A stretch of 64,000 nucleotides of DNA from Fragum whitleyi (taxonomy: Eukaryota; Mollusca; Bivalvia; Cardiida; Cardiidae). The stretch is from assembly GCA_948146395.1 (NCBI GenBank), contig OX411549.1, positions 21,956,990 through 22,020,989 on the forward strand. The letters run 5' to 3'. The notes under the pieces are model-generated. The model saw only the letters and a program-made list of their open reading frames with translations, was not told the origin of the DNA and ran no database searches. Below, piece after piece: positions 47,589 through 58,165 of the stretch (the first letter of the stretch is position 1; the number at the start of each line of letters is the position of its first letter). The translations under genes and the position numbers were made by a program.

Positions 47589-48028
47589 ACAGTTAGTTAG
47601 ATCGTGAAATTGACATTCACCTCAATCAAAACCATTATATATCGCTCTCTCAGCGCTCCAATCATTCATTCCAAACACTCACTCAAACCATTCAAAAACG
47701 ATCTAACCCATTGAAAAATATAGAATAAACAACGTCATTCAAAATAAATTTTGAAAGAGAAAAATCACGATTTCACCGACATAATTCAAATTCTTTTCGT
47801 TTCAAAGGTTCTTGAAGAAATTTGAAGCTGTGCAAAGAACTGGTATGCAACTTTTATTAAAGGGAGGTAATCAATATCGCAAATTTTGTTCATCCTGAAC
47901 AAAATTTACGATACAAGATTACCTCCCATTAAATTCACTCAAAGCTCGCTCCTCAGACTCATTCAATTTCATTCCTAAATCATTCCAAAATCATTCACCT
48001 TGTCAATTTCACGATGCTGTTAACTGTA
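47589..48028. mobile_element. MITE family A, full-length reference copy (about 437 bp)
   Basis: Terminal inverted repeats cagttagttagatcgtgaaa and its inverse (ttcacgatgctgttaactg) are flanked by TA on both sides, compatible with Tc1/mariner-type TA target duplication. Oriented opposite to most other copies. It contains the aaattttgttcat...gaacaaaattt hairpin. At least seven related copies or fragments occur in the window. Confidence 0.78.
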
Positions 48029-50140
48029 GTTGCAAAACTGGTGGTTTTGTCCAGCAAGAGCGTTGGTGCACATTTTGATCTCTGTAACATTGACAGAGTT
48101 ACGCTTATTGTTTTAAGGTTTAGAATGGGAAATCCTCTTCCAATTTGTCGACCTTTTGTCAGTGATATAGTAGATGGTTTCTTATTGACTAAAATGAGCG
48201 TTCTTCTAGGAAATTGTTGTCAATCTGTATCTTGCACTTGGAAATCTTGTTCGGACAAACATGATTAGTTATCCAAGACTTTAAGATTAGTTAGGGTATA
48301 CATTTTAGAGAGCGTTTACACTGTATGTCTAGGCAAATTTGAAAAAGCACATGTGTAAAAGCGTATCTGTCTTTTTTCGTTTACACTGTATCTGGTTCAG
48401 TTGACCTCGGTCATGACTGTCAGTCATTTTCGAGATCAAATAGTGTATTGTATTACTGGAATGATGAGGGAATATTTTATCGCTCACCAAAACCAAATGA
48501 ATATTTAAATAATTTAATTTTATTTGTGTCAACCAATATTCGTATGTTCTGATTGGCTTAAAACTGGTTTCATTGTGCGGTGAAAGCAATTTGAGTATAC
48601 AGCTATTTTGTAAGCTTCCACGAAAAAGTAGTCCAATTAAAATCAAATATTTTTATTGGCTTATCTTAACGATTCTTGCTTCGTGATATTAAATTTTAAG
48701 ATATGAAGAGAATAATTTCGTGGAGGTATGAAACAAAAATCCTAATCACAATCATGCATGAATCCGCTTTGCATATTTACACAGTGTGACTATGTTTTTA
48801 GTTTCACACCTCAATGAAATCAACAAATAGTCTCTTCGCAACTTAAATGATAATAAAGACACTGAAATATAGCTCAATTTAATTTATTTGAATCCTTTTC
48901 TCTTGCTTAAGTTGTCTTAGACATGGAAAATGGTCACAGATTTTTCTGTTTCTATAATTAATCATTTGATCTCTTTTATGAACATTTGTTTCAAAAAATA
49001 TTTTATTTTTTGTTTAACTCGAGACTAAAAGTGGCAATAAAAACGAATTACTCTTCACAATTTAATACTTAATATATAACCAACACATTTTCATAGCGTC
49101 GCTGAGCACCGGTCACTCGATTGAGAGAAAATGCCATTGATATAGCTTCATTCTCTTACTTATGTGTAACATTTGGTGCCAGTATTTTGAGATTTCACAG
49201 GAAGTAGAATCGAGAGGGAGTTATAAGAACTTGAACCACGATTGGTATTTATCATGTAAATTGAATAGGCATAAACAAACTAATTAAAAGGTAGAGAATT
49301 AATTTATAGGTGATCAGGCTAGACAATTAAGTACAGTAGAATGACAATTCTTAATTAAGTAGGGTCACCAATATTCCTGACATATAGACTGACTATGATC
49401 AATATGTTCTGCAATTTCCTGATAGGTCAGTAAATTACAATGGGTATTTGAACATATTATTTTTCAGTTTTATTATCATAATTATTTTTCAATAAACTAA
49501 GTACCACTGGAAGAACTTATCTATTATATGGTAACAGGTTAAATTTAATTTTCTCCCTGTTCCTTGAAGGAATTATAATATAATAATTCACAAACTATGT
49601 CTATTTGACAGGCTTTCTGAGAGAGCTGATCAGTAATTGTTTATCATATCACGGCATATCGGCAGGTCATCAGAGGTATCAATGGTCATTTCGGTATTGA
49701 AAAGCAGACGGAAATAGAACATGTTCTATTCCGTATGTTTTGCAGATATGTTAACAGAACTCAATATCTGGGGTTTTACACTGCATATTTTGACATACTA
49801 GTATATGAAAAAGCAGATATGAAAAAACATACAGTCTAAACCAACAAATATTTGTATAAATATTTATCGTCTTACCAGTCGACCAAACAAGAACTAGGCG
49901 AAATTTCAAGAAGTTACAGACGACAATTTAACGTAATATTCTAAATATCGCCATTTCTTAAAAATAACAAAAATCATGTTGGAAATAGAGAATTTACCTT
50001 TCACGACGTTTTTCCATATCTGTTTCAGACATAACTAAAAGGTTTCTATTGTGTTCAGCAAAAACAACCTGCAGAGGCTGATAATGCTCGACTTTTCGTT
50101 TTGTACAGATCTTCTCAGTCTAAAAGGAAGGAGAATAAGA
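48029..50140. other. Non-coding stretch
   Basis: No supported gene. A near-palindrome (ggaaatagaacatgttctat…) lies at about 49711-49735. Small frames on both strands have no domain signal. Confidence 0.4.
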
Positions 50141-50260
50141 CGTTTCCTCCGTTCAGGATGATAAACTGTTTGCAAAATGTACCCCGCTTTGCATACGTAC
50201 AAAGCTGCGTAAAATTTGAAAACAGTTTGCACCGTTTTGTCATCCTGAACGAAGATATTA
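50141..50260. repeat. Foldback repeat
   Basis: gttcaggatgataaactgtt at the left and aaacagtttg...tcatcctgaac at the right are inverted, with an inner cgctttgcatacgtacaaag hairpin. Confidence 0.55.
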
Positions 50261-50391
50261 GATTTAGATTTTGCGATATATGTATAGAGGTAACAGTAGT
50301 GAATTCAAAGTAAAAAAAAAAAGAAAAGAAATCTTAGGGAGATCCGCAAATCTAATTGATGTAGGGGTCACCTCTTTTAACTATATTGGGC

Positions 50392-50560
50392 GTCCCGATG
50401 GTCTAGTTGTAAGACAACCGGACTACTAATCGTAGGATGCGTAGTTCGAATCCCGAGCGCTGTAGGAATTTTTATCCCCCGTCCAATTAGATGTGAAGAG
50501 GTAAGAAACCTAGAGGTAGCTTTGTGAGTATCGGTGCTTTACATTAAACACATAAAAGAA
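50392..50560 (+). mobile_element. tRNA-derived SINE or remnant
   Basis: Box A gatggtctagttgtaagaca and box B tagttcgaatcccg sit 40 nt apart. The acceptor arms do not pair, so it is not a functional tRNA. The body contains gtaagaaacctagaggtagc. Confidence 0.5.
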
Positions 50561-50668
50561 CCAAAGAGCTCTATTCGTAGAAGAGCTAGAGACGTTTGAA
50601 TCCGGCTGTCCCTGTATCCGCTTCTTTCTGTCTCATGGTTCAAAGCATAAAAGGCTAAAACCGGAGGG

Positions 50669-50862
<194 letters not shown>

Positions 50863-51132
50863 AACCCACATGTTGATGTTGTTTGGTGTTATATGTACGA
50901 TGTTTAACGTAATTTCCTTGTTCTATTTGTGTTTGTTCAAATGTCATTGTATTGTATGCTTGTACCATTTTGTAGAGGAGGTACAAAAAAGTATATGTGA
51001 CCCGTCACGCTAAAATGAATTAAGTGGATAGTGCGTAATATGTCGACCCTCTGGTTGGCCTGTTCTAGACCCAAACTCTTTTTCAAATAATCTTTTACTA
51101 AGTTCCCAGATGTTCCCATTTCGGGTGACGGG

Positions 51133-51253
<121 letters not shown>

Positions 51254-51290
51254 CGTTAAGTATTGCAAATAACAATACGGATATCAATAT

Positions 51291-51366
51291 CGGGAAAAAA
51301 GAAAACTATGAAGGAATCTGCCAAAATTACATCATTTAATCGTAAAAAAACTCAACCGGTTTCACA
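51291..51366. repeat. Inverted terminal copy of the Penelope 5' end (left)
   Basis: Reverse complement of 54108-54183, including the first 17 or so codons of ORF1. The only difference I see is a c/t after ctgc. Confidence 0.92.
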
Positions 51367-51388
51367 TATAATATGATCTTCAGGAGTT
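51349..51388 (-). ncRNA. Hammerhead-ribozyme-like fold at the 3' end of the Penelope element
   Basis: Minus strand, in order: AACTC (stem I), CTGAAGA core (fits CUGANGA), stem II CATA/TATG with a 3-nt loop, GAAA core, self-complementary ACCGGT (stem III), T as cleavage-site base, GAGTT closing stem I. All 40 nt are contiguous. The base pair normally next to the core in stem II is T·T here, so activity is doubtful. The position at an element terminus, where Penelope-like elements are known to carry minimal hammerheads, raises confidence. Confidence 0.5.
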
Positions 51389-51524
51389 ATACTGTATCAA
51401 TGACGACGTTACATAGTAACGACGTTAACGTAACGTCATTTAAAAGGGACGTTACTCCATAACATTTTTACTTAACGTTACATTATGAATTACCGTTCCT
51501 GAGGTAAGGAATATTAATTTTTCT
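51367..51524 (-). other. 3' UTR of the Penelope-like element
   Basis: 158 bp between the endonuclease stop and the inverted terminal copy, rich in repeated acgtta/taacgt words (gacgacgtta, gttaacgtaacgtc, taacgttac) that can form several small hairpins. Confidence 0.5.
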
Positions 51525-52505
51525 TCATTTTCTGTTTAACTTGGGTTGAAAAAGTTTTATGAAATAGTTTTCTTTGACCTTTCTCATTATACTATTGTCA
51601 GTTTTCATTTTGTACATTGGGAAAATTTTAAAATTTGGTGAAATATTCCCCGCGCATTTCGAGATATGTTCACTCATTTGAAGGATTCTCAATCTTGGTT
51701 CTCGTATCTGTTGTTTGTGAACAGTGACCCTTTTTCGTAGGTAGTCCCCAGTTTCGCCTATGTATTCTTCGTTACAGCCAGAGCATCTTATAACATAAAT
51801 CACGTTTTGTACATCGCATGATACACTAGATCTTATGTAAAATTCTTTTCCGCATTTGAAGTCGAATTTCTGTCCCGTTATGAGATGGATACAAAGGCCA
51901 CAATTTGGTCTGGCACATTTTTCTACGATTGGTTCTTCTGGGTTGTCTTCAAACCGCGCCCTAGTTAATAATTTCTTCAAATTCGGAGGTTGTCTTTTGC
52001 TTTTGATGATTTTGTTTTCTTGGATAATTTTGCCCATTGTCTCATCATTTTGTAGTATTGATATATTATCCTGGATAATTTTAAAGAATTCAGTATTTTT
52101 CGGATTATATGTTGATACGTACGGTATACTTGGTTTATCTTCTCTTTCTTTGGTTTCTAATAAGTCTTTCCTCTGAATTTTCATGGCTTTGTTCAGACCA
52201 TTTTCAATTAATGAAGTAGGATATTTTTGGGACCTCAAGTATGTCTTAAGTTCTTCCATCCTTTGTTGCAGTGTAGTTTTGTTTGATATTATAGTGCATA
52301 GGCGTCTGGCTAGACAAAATGGAATATTTTCTTTAGTATGCTTTGGATGACAAGAATTGAATAGAAGATATTGTTTGCTGTCCGTTGGTTTATAGTAAAT
52401 ATCTGTATGTATTTCTGTATTTGATTTTATAACTAGGACGTCTAAGAATGGTAGTTGTTTTGGGCTTGTATTAATTGTGAATTTCAGATCGTTGTGAAGT
52501 TGAGC
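51525..52505 (-). pseudogene. Penelope-like element: RT thumb, Cys-rich linker and GIY-YIG endonuclease
   Basis: This continues the RT frame after the TAA at 52506-52508. The first open ATG is at 52259, giving 244 residues, but the frame is open right up to the stop and contains the RT PFLD motif. In the 244-residue part, C115, C120, C123 and C136 form a zinc-knuckle-like linker. The endonuclease has NVIYVIRCSGCNEEYIGETG (GIY and YIG equivalents, residues 152-171), LRKRV with catalytic Arg176, His181 and the distal Glu230 before FQPKLN. It nicks target DNA to prime reverse transcription. The domain itself looks intact. Confidence 0.88.
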
Positions 52506-53822
52506 TTATAAATCTTCTAAAACATGTAAGTCATTGGTTGATCTAGTCCATAAGATGAAGATGTCATCCAGAAAACGTTTCCAATTATCTTCGAAGTAAT
52601 TCTGGAAAGCTTCGTCGAATCAAATACCAACAAGTGTGTACAGTTTTTCCTCTAAATAACCCAGGACAAGCGTAGCATATATTGGGGCGAACTTTGTACC
52701 CATTGCGGTACCCTTCACTTGGCGGTAATATTTCCCGTTAAAGAAAAATGTATTATTTTCTAAGATCAATTTTATCGCATCAATAATGAATAATTTGGTG
52801 AATCTAGCTGGTAGTTCATTCTCGTATTTGTCTATCCAGTAATTTATTGCGCATATTCCCAGATCATGCGGAATATTTGAGTATAAAGATTCTACATCAA
52901 ATGAAACTAGAATGGTGTCGCTTGGTGTGGTTGGGGGAAGTGATCGCAGGAAGTCAGTACTGTCCCGTAAATAGCTTCTAACGTGTTTGGTAAACGGTCT
53001 AAGAAGAATATCGACTAAATTGCTAAGACGATGTGTTTGACACTGCGGACCAGCTACAATGGGTCGCACTGTTAGGTCATTGATATCTCTGATGTGAATG
53101 TATTGTGAATTACTATTTAGGCAAGCACTTGAAATTTTCTTACTTTTGTGTACTTTAGGTAAACCATAAAAGTTGCTCTCTTTTGTTTCAAAATTCTGTA
53201 AATAATCTTGTTCTTTGTCTGTTCCACAGTTGTCATATTTCATCAGTAACTTGTTGTATTTTGTTTTATCTGACTTGCATGGATTTTCTTTGAGTTGTTC
53301 ATAATAATCTGGATTTTCGAGATGTTTGTAAATCATATCTTTGTAGTGTGCGGAATCCATTATGACAACTGCGCCCCCTTTATCTGCTTCTTTTATTACA
53401 ATTGAGTGATCCCTTGCCAACGAATTTATTGCATTTTGACATTTCTGATCTATATTTGATTTAATATTATTTCTGCACTCGACTTGCATGTGATTTTCCA
53501 CATTAGTTATGAAATTTTCTAATGCTAAATTTCTATTTTTTGGCGGTATAAAATGGCTCTTGTTTTTAACAAGTGACACATCCCTATTTGATGTCCCATG
53601 AAAAAACTCTGTAAGACGTAATCTTCTAACGAAGTCTTTAATATCTCCTTCAACTTCATTCATATTACTCTTAATAGGTGTCGGAGTAAATTTCATACCT
53701 TTCTTTAAGAGTTTTTGTTCATCTAAATTAAGCTGTCGAGCTGAAATATTGATAATTTTGATACTTTGGATATTTTCGGTTTGTCCTATCTCCGTGTGTG
53801 ATTGAATTGTCCGCTGTCTAAA
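52506..53822 (-). pseudogene. Penelope-like element: reverse transcriptase, interrupted by stops
   Basis: The frame is open from 53822; its first ATG is at 53694-53696, preceded by RQLNLDEQKLLKKG, a familiar Penelope N-terminal stretch. Counting from that ATG: ADKGGAVVIMD (104-114), FYGLPKVHK (176-184), RPIVAGP (211-217), motif A FDVESLYSNIPH (266-277, catalytic Asp267) and motif B QVKGTAMGTKFAPIYA (326-341). A TGA at 52620-52622 then cuts the protein before motif C (RFLDDIF, FLDD) and a TAA follows at 52506-52508, all in one frame. Single-base nonsense changes are therefore enough to explain inactivation. Confidence 0.9.
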
Positions 53823-54166
53823 AAATCATTTTGAGTGTTTCTGTACATATTAGGCGCACTTTGATTGTAAGTATAGTGTGATGGTGCATTAGTTATTGGT
53901 AAATTTTGATGTCGTTGGTTAGAGGTATAATTACGCTGGTATCGCTGGTTAAAATTATCGTCTGTTTGTCTGTTGTAGGAATAAGCAGGTTTCCTGTTAA
54001 ATGACTTTCCTATTAAAGTAGTGTTTTGATGACCGCTTCTAGGACCGCTTCTATAAGAGTTTGGTTTCCATGTTTGATTCGTTGGTTCCTTAGTTCCCGA
54101 TACTACTTGTGAAACCGGTTGAGTTTTTTTACGATTAAATGATGTAATTTTAGCAGATTCCTTCAT
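53786..54166 (-). CDS. Penelope-like element ORF1 (N/Q/R-rich, 126 residues)
   Basis: It starts at the ATG 54164-54166 inside the terminal repeat (MKESAKITSF) and stops at TAG 53786. Composition is strongly Asn, Gln, Arg, Thr and Tyr with repeated NQR/YNQ words, suggesting a disordered RNA-binding leader. It overlaps the RT frame by about 37 bp in a different frame. Either a one-base shift separated it from RT or it is a true separate ORF1. Confidence 0.55.
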   Translation of the reverse strand: MKESAKITSFNRKKTQPVSQVVSGTKEPTNQTWKPNSYRSGPRSGHQNTTLIGKSFNRKPAYSYNRQTDDNFNQRYQRNYTSNQRHQNLPITNAPSHYTYNQSAPNMYRNTQNDFLDSGQFNHTRR

Positions 54167-54183
54167 AGTTTTCTTTTTTCCCG
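54108..54183. repeat. Penelope 5' terminal repeat (right)
   Basis: Partner of 51291-51366 in inverted orientation. Contains the ORF1 start. Confidence 0.92.
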
Positions 54184-54307
54184 TATATATATATATATAT
54201 ACATGTATATTATTTATTATCATATAATATCTTCTACCCATCCTCCCTGAATTCCAAACTGTAAATATCGAGAATCCTCGGTGATTCTACGGAACGGATC
54301 CTAGGAA

Positions 54308-55912
54308 CAAGAGGCCCAAAAGGGCCTGTATCGCTATACTGGCTTTTAACATCTCCAGATTGTCATACTTAGACAAAAAACACTTTGAAGTCTCTTTAGA
54401 ACTGTTGTTTGATGATTTACTGGGTCTGGTACTCTTTGCACCTAAATACTCAATCACCATGAACTTGCATACCCTTTATCCATCTATAACCAACATAAAG
54501 GTGATTGTAATAAGTACACCAGTCTAAACACATTTTCAGAAACAATTTAATGTAAAGGGTCATTCATTGCAAGTTTTAAAGAAATTAGTCCAATTGATTG
54601 GGAGGAGAAGCTTTTTTTTTAAATTTCAAAGTGAAAATCAGCCCCTCCCTGCCACGCCCATCAAAAAATCTTGACCAATTTAAGTGAAGGTGTACCTAAG
54701 GAATATTCATGCCAAGTTTGATTGAAATGGACCAATGTAAGTGAAAAAAACAAGATTTTTAAGGATTTAAAAGTGAAAATAAGCCCCGCCCTGCCACGCC
54801 CATATTTGGGGGTCAATCCATCTTTCTCGAACAACTTAAGAAGAGGGCCACCAAATGAATATCCATGCCAAGTTTCATTGAATTTGACCGTATGGTTTTG
54901 AAAGAGACAGTTCTTAAGGATTTTAAAGTGAAAATAAGCCCCGCATTACTGCGTCCATATTTGAGCTCAAATCTAAAAGTATTTTGGAGAACAAACCAAA
55001 TTTCTTGAACAACTCTCGGAGAGGGCTACCTAAGGATCATTCGTGCCAAGTTTCATTGAAATCGGACCAATGAAATCAGCCCAATGGTTTGGGAGGAGAA
55101 GATTTTTAAAGATTTATATAGTGCAAATACCCCCCCCCCCCCCGCCACGCCCTTATTTTGTGGGTCAATCCTAATTTCTTGATCAACTTTAGAAGGGGGT
55201 CATCCAAGGATCATTCATGGCCAGAGTTGCCATTTTTTCAAATCAATCCAAATTTCTTGACCAACTTGACCAAGAAGGTCACCCAAGGATCATTCATGCA
55301 AATTTTCATTGATCTCGGGCCAATGCTTTGCGAGGAGAAGATTTTTAAAGATATTATAGTGAAAGTACCCCCCCCCCCCTGTCATGCCCATGTTTGGAGG
55401 TTAAACAAAATTTCTAGCACAGTTTGAGAAGAGGGTCTCCCAACAATCATTCATGCCAACTTCATTGAAAATCAGACCAATAGTTTGGGAGGAGAAGATT
55501 TTTAAAGTTTTTATAGTGAAATAAGCCCTGCCTTGGCACGCCCATATTTGGGGGGTAATTCTTCTTTTTTTTTTTTTTTTTTTTTTGTAAAACTTATAGA
55601 TGAGGATACCCCCAAGGATCATTAATGCCACGTTTCATTTTAAATTGGGCCAATGGTTTGGTAAGGGAAGATCCTTGATCCTTAAGGATTTTGAAGTGAA
55701 AATAAGCCCCGACCTGCCAAAGCTTTTTTTTTTCGGGTAAATCATTTTTTTTTTTTGAGCAATTTTACTAGTTAAAATCGGCTCATTGGTTTAGGAGGAG
55801 AAGATTTTTAAAAGAAATGTTTACGCACGGACGGACGCACGGATTTACGCAGGACGGACACACCGCCATGACATTAGCTCGCTGGAATTCGGCCAGTGGA
55901 GCTAAAAGTAGG
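54308..55912. repeat. Dispersed element with degenerate ~100-170-bp tandem repeats
   Basis: It starts aacaagaggcccaaaagggc, a hairpin-forming beginning. It then repeats six to eight times a diverged module: aagccccgccctgccacgcc, catatttggggg, tcttgaacaactt, aagatcattcatgccaagtt, tttggaggagaagatttttaaa. It ends with an acggacgg tract and the hairpin ttagctcgctgg...ccagtggagctaa. Similar repeats are, to my knowledge, common in mollusc genomes. The transposition mechanism is unknown. The frames across it are not genes. Confidence 0.65.
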
Positions 55913-57965
55913 GCGCAGCCATAAAATGCGTCGTTTCGCAAGTGGGTTTACAAAGAGTCACAAACATTACTGAAAATGACGTTGTGGAAATCAAAAATAA
56001 CAAAAGGTTAAAAGTGGGCATTTTATAATTTGACAACAAAATACAGCTTTTTTTTTTTCAACAATACGCAGTGTTTTGTTTTCAAATCTAAACATGCCAA
56101 AAGGACTTCCGCAGACGATCGGAATGCATTAAAGAAATTGCTTCTTCTTCAAGCGTATTAACCAAAGTGCCATCAAAAGCCGAATTACCTAAAAATTGAC
56201 AAAAATTTACTTCACTTACGCCTGAAGTAGGGTAGGGTGGTGCAAAACGCTCCCCAAATAACTTTTCCGTGATATTATGCAAACGAATGAAGGTATCGAG
56301 GCGATTTCTGATTGTGATAAACATTCCAGTTTTCCAGATATTATGGAACTAGTTTTTATTTCTTTTTCTAGATGATATTCATGAAAATAAAAATAATAAT
56401 TCATCCTCGGGACAAAACACCCCCGTGTATGGGGCGTAAATTGAAACAAGTGAAGGTCTTGTTGCAGAGGCATGGTGTTAATTATTATTCGTCGTTGTAC
56501 TATTATATAGAGTTCGGCAACTTTATTCATACATGTATATTGTATAACGGCATCAAATTGCACTTAATTATGTTTTCACTTTCTTTGATTCCATTGTTTA
56601 ATTGTTTACTTGTAAATATATGATGAATTTGTAATCTTCAATAATGGAGGAAATAAAGAATATAAAAAGATAGCAATATTCAGCAAGATATATCTTAGGT
56701 GCACGTATATCTTCTGTTGAATTACTGATTTTTTTAATGGGGAGGGGATTGCAGACCATTATAATTTAAGACCAGCTTGCACAAAGACAACATCTCCCTT
56801 CTTTTCGATCTCGGCATCTCTAAATTTCTTTATTAATCAAATATTTGCATATGTCTATTAGCAAATTAATCAAATCTTTAATAAAGGTCTATTGCAATTT
56901 TGTATTGTTTAAACTTAAACTTACATTCATATTGGGCGAAATGTTTTACCTCATGAAGAACAAGCCATCAAAATCCTTTGGCTTTTTATTTTGTTTCTGC
57001 CCTTTTCCGCCTTTTCATTTGTGTTCTCTCTTTAGTTGCTTATCATAATCTGCTTTAGTTTACTGCATGATAAATGAAATCCTGTTTGCACGAATGGTCA
57101 TTTCTTTAAACCTTTTAACAATGATGTTTGTTGAAAATGAAAGAAAAGATGGGAACCCTGTCTGCAGTGTTGATCATTGTAGATTTTGTCCCCTGACAAA
57201 ACATAAAATGTGCAATATAGTTTTCTAGCTTGCAAATACCTATAGTCTCAATGAACGATACCTTCTGAGATTTATTTTTACCTTTTAAAGTATGAATTTT
57301 TTATCAATTTTGCAAATTTTATACAATATCCATATACTAAATCTGTGATTAAAATGTAGGACAAGGGACACAAGAAATGGATATGTCTGATAAACTTATG
57401 CACGAGTGGCCTCCCTTGCTCAAGTACATCTTTAATGCGTCTTTTTCCTTTTTACAGCAGTATTTGTCTTATCTTTTTGGTGCTGTTTTTTTAGGTAATA
57501 TATGTAATGTCTTATATGTCTTAAATTGTCAAGTTGGTGTTAAAAGCTCATCAGAGCTTGTGTTATTTATTATGTACCCCCCGATTTTCTGTAAATAAAA
57601 TTTACTTGACTTGACTTGACTTTTCAAGCCATTCCGAATATATCAAAGGCGCCTACGAACTATGAGTATAGGATTCAGTCCACAATATAATGCGTAATAG
57701 ACATATTTCGGTGTAAAAAGCTTACAAATACCATAACCAGTAAAATACGAATCAAAAGATTACACAGATTTACAAGATTATGGTCGAAAATAGTTTTGAG
57801 AATATGGGAGGTAAGTTGAAAGAAGCCTAGTTTACATTTGCCACGGTCGCCGTACGATATCGCAGCCTGCGATTTTTCTTACAATTTTTTGGACATTGGC
57901 GGCGTATCTGTTCACAATGCGTATGTGTTCACAATGCCGCACGATGACCGTGCGAATTTTAAAAA
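55913..57965. other. Non-coding stretch, possible retroposon tail
   Basis: No supported gene. Near 57590-57622, aaataaaatttacttgactt continues as (cttga)n, which resembles the 3' terminus of a LINE or SINE whose body would lie to the left. The 73-codon frame at 57377 has no domain. Confidence 0.35.
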
Positions 57966-58165
57966 NNNNNNNNNNNNNNNNNNNNNNNNNNNNNNNNNNN
58001 NNNNNNNNNNNNNNNNNNNNNNNNNNNNNNNNNNNNNNNNNNNNNNNNNNNNNNNNNNNNNNNNNNNNNNNNNNNNNNNNNNNNNNNNNNNNNNNNNNNN
58101 NNNNNNNNNNNNNNNNNNNNNNNNNNNNNNNNNNNNNNNNNNNNNNNNNNNNNNNNNNNNNNNNN
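57966..58165. other. Assembly gap (200 N)
   Basis: Exactly 200 N, so probably a placeholder of unknown true length. It marks the left edge of the satellite. Confidence 0.99.

Larger units (their letters stand above)
51291..54183 (-). mobile_element. Penelope-like retroelement, near full length, with inverted terminal copy
   Basis: On the minus strand the order is a 5' terminal segment, an N/Q/R-rich ORF1, a Penelope-type reverse transcriptase, a Cys-rich linker, a GIY-YIG endonuclease, a short 3' UTR and a hammerhead-like fold. 51291-51366 is an inverted copy of the 5' end 54108-54183 (76 bp, one mismatch), the kind of terminal arrangement typical of this class. Two in-frame stops and one frame change mark it as inactive, but it is otherwise well preserved, implying recent activity. 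Confidence 0.9.

Noticed and set aside
51856..52176. 106-codon plus-strand ORF
   Set aside because: Antisense shadow of the Penelope endonuclease/linker region.
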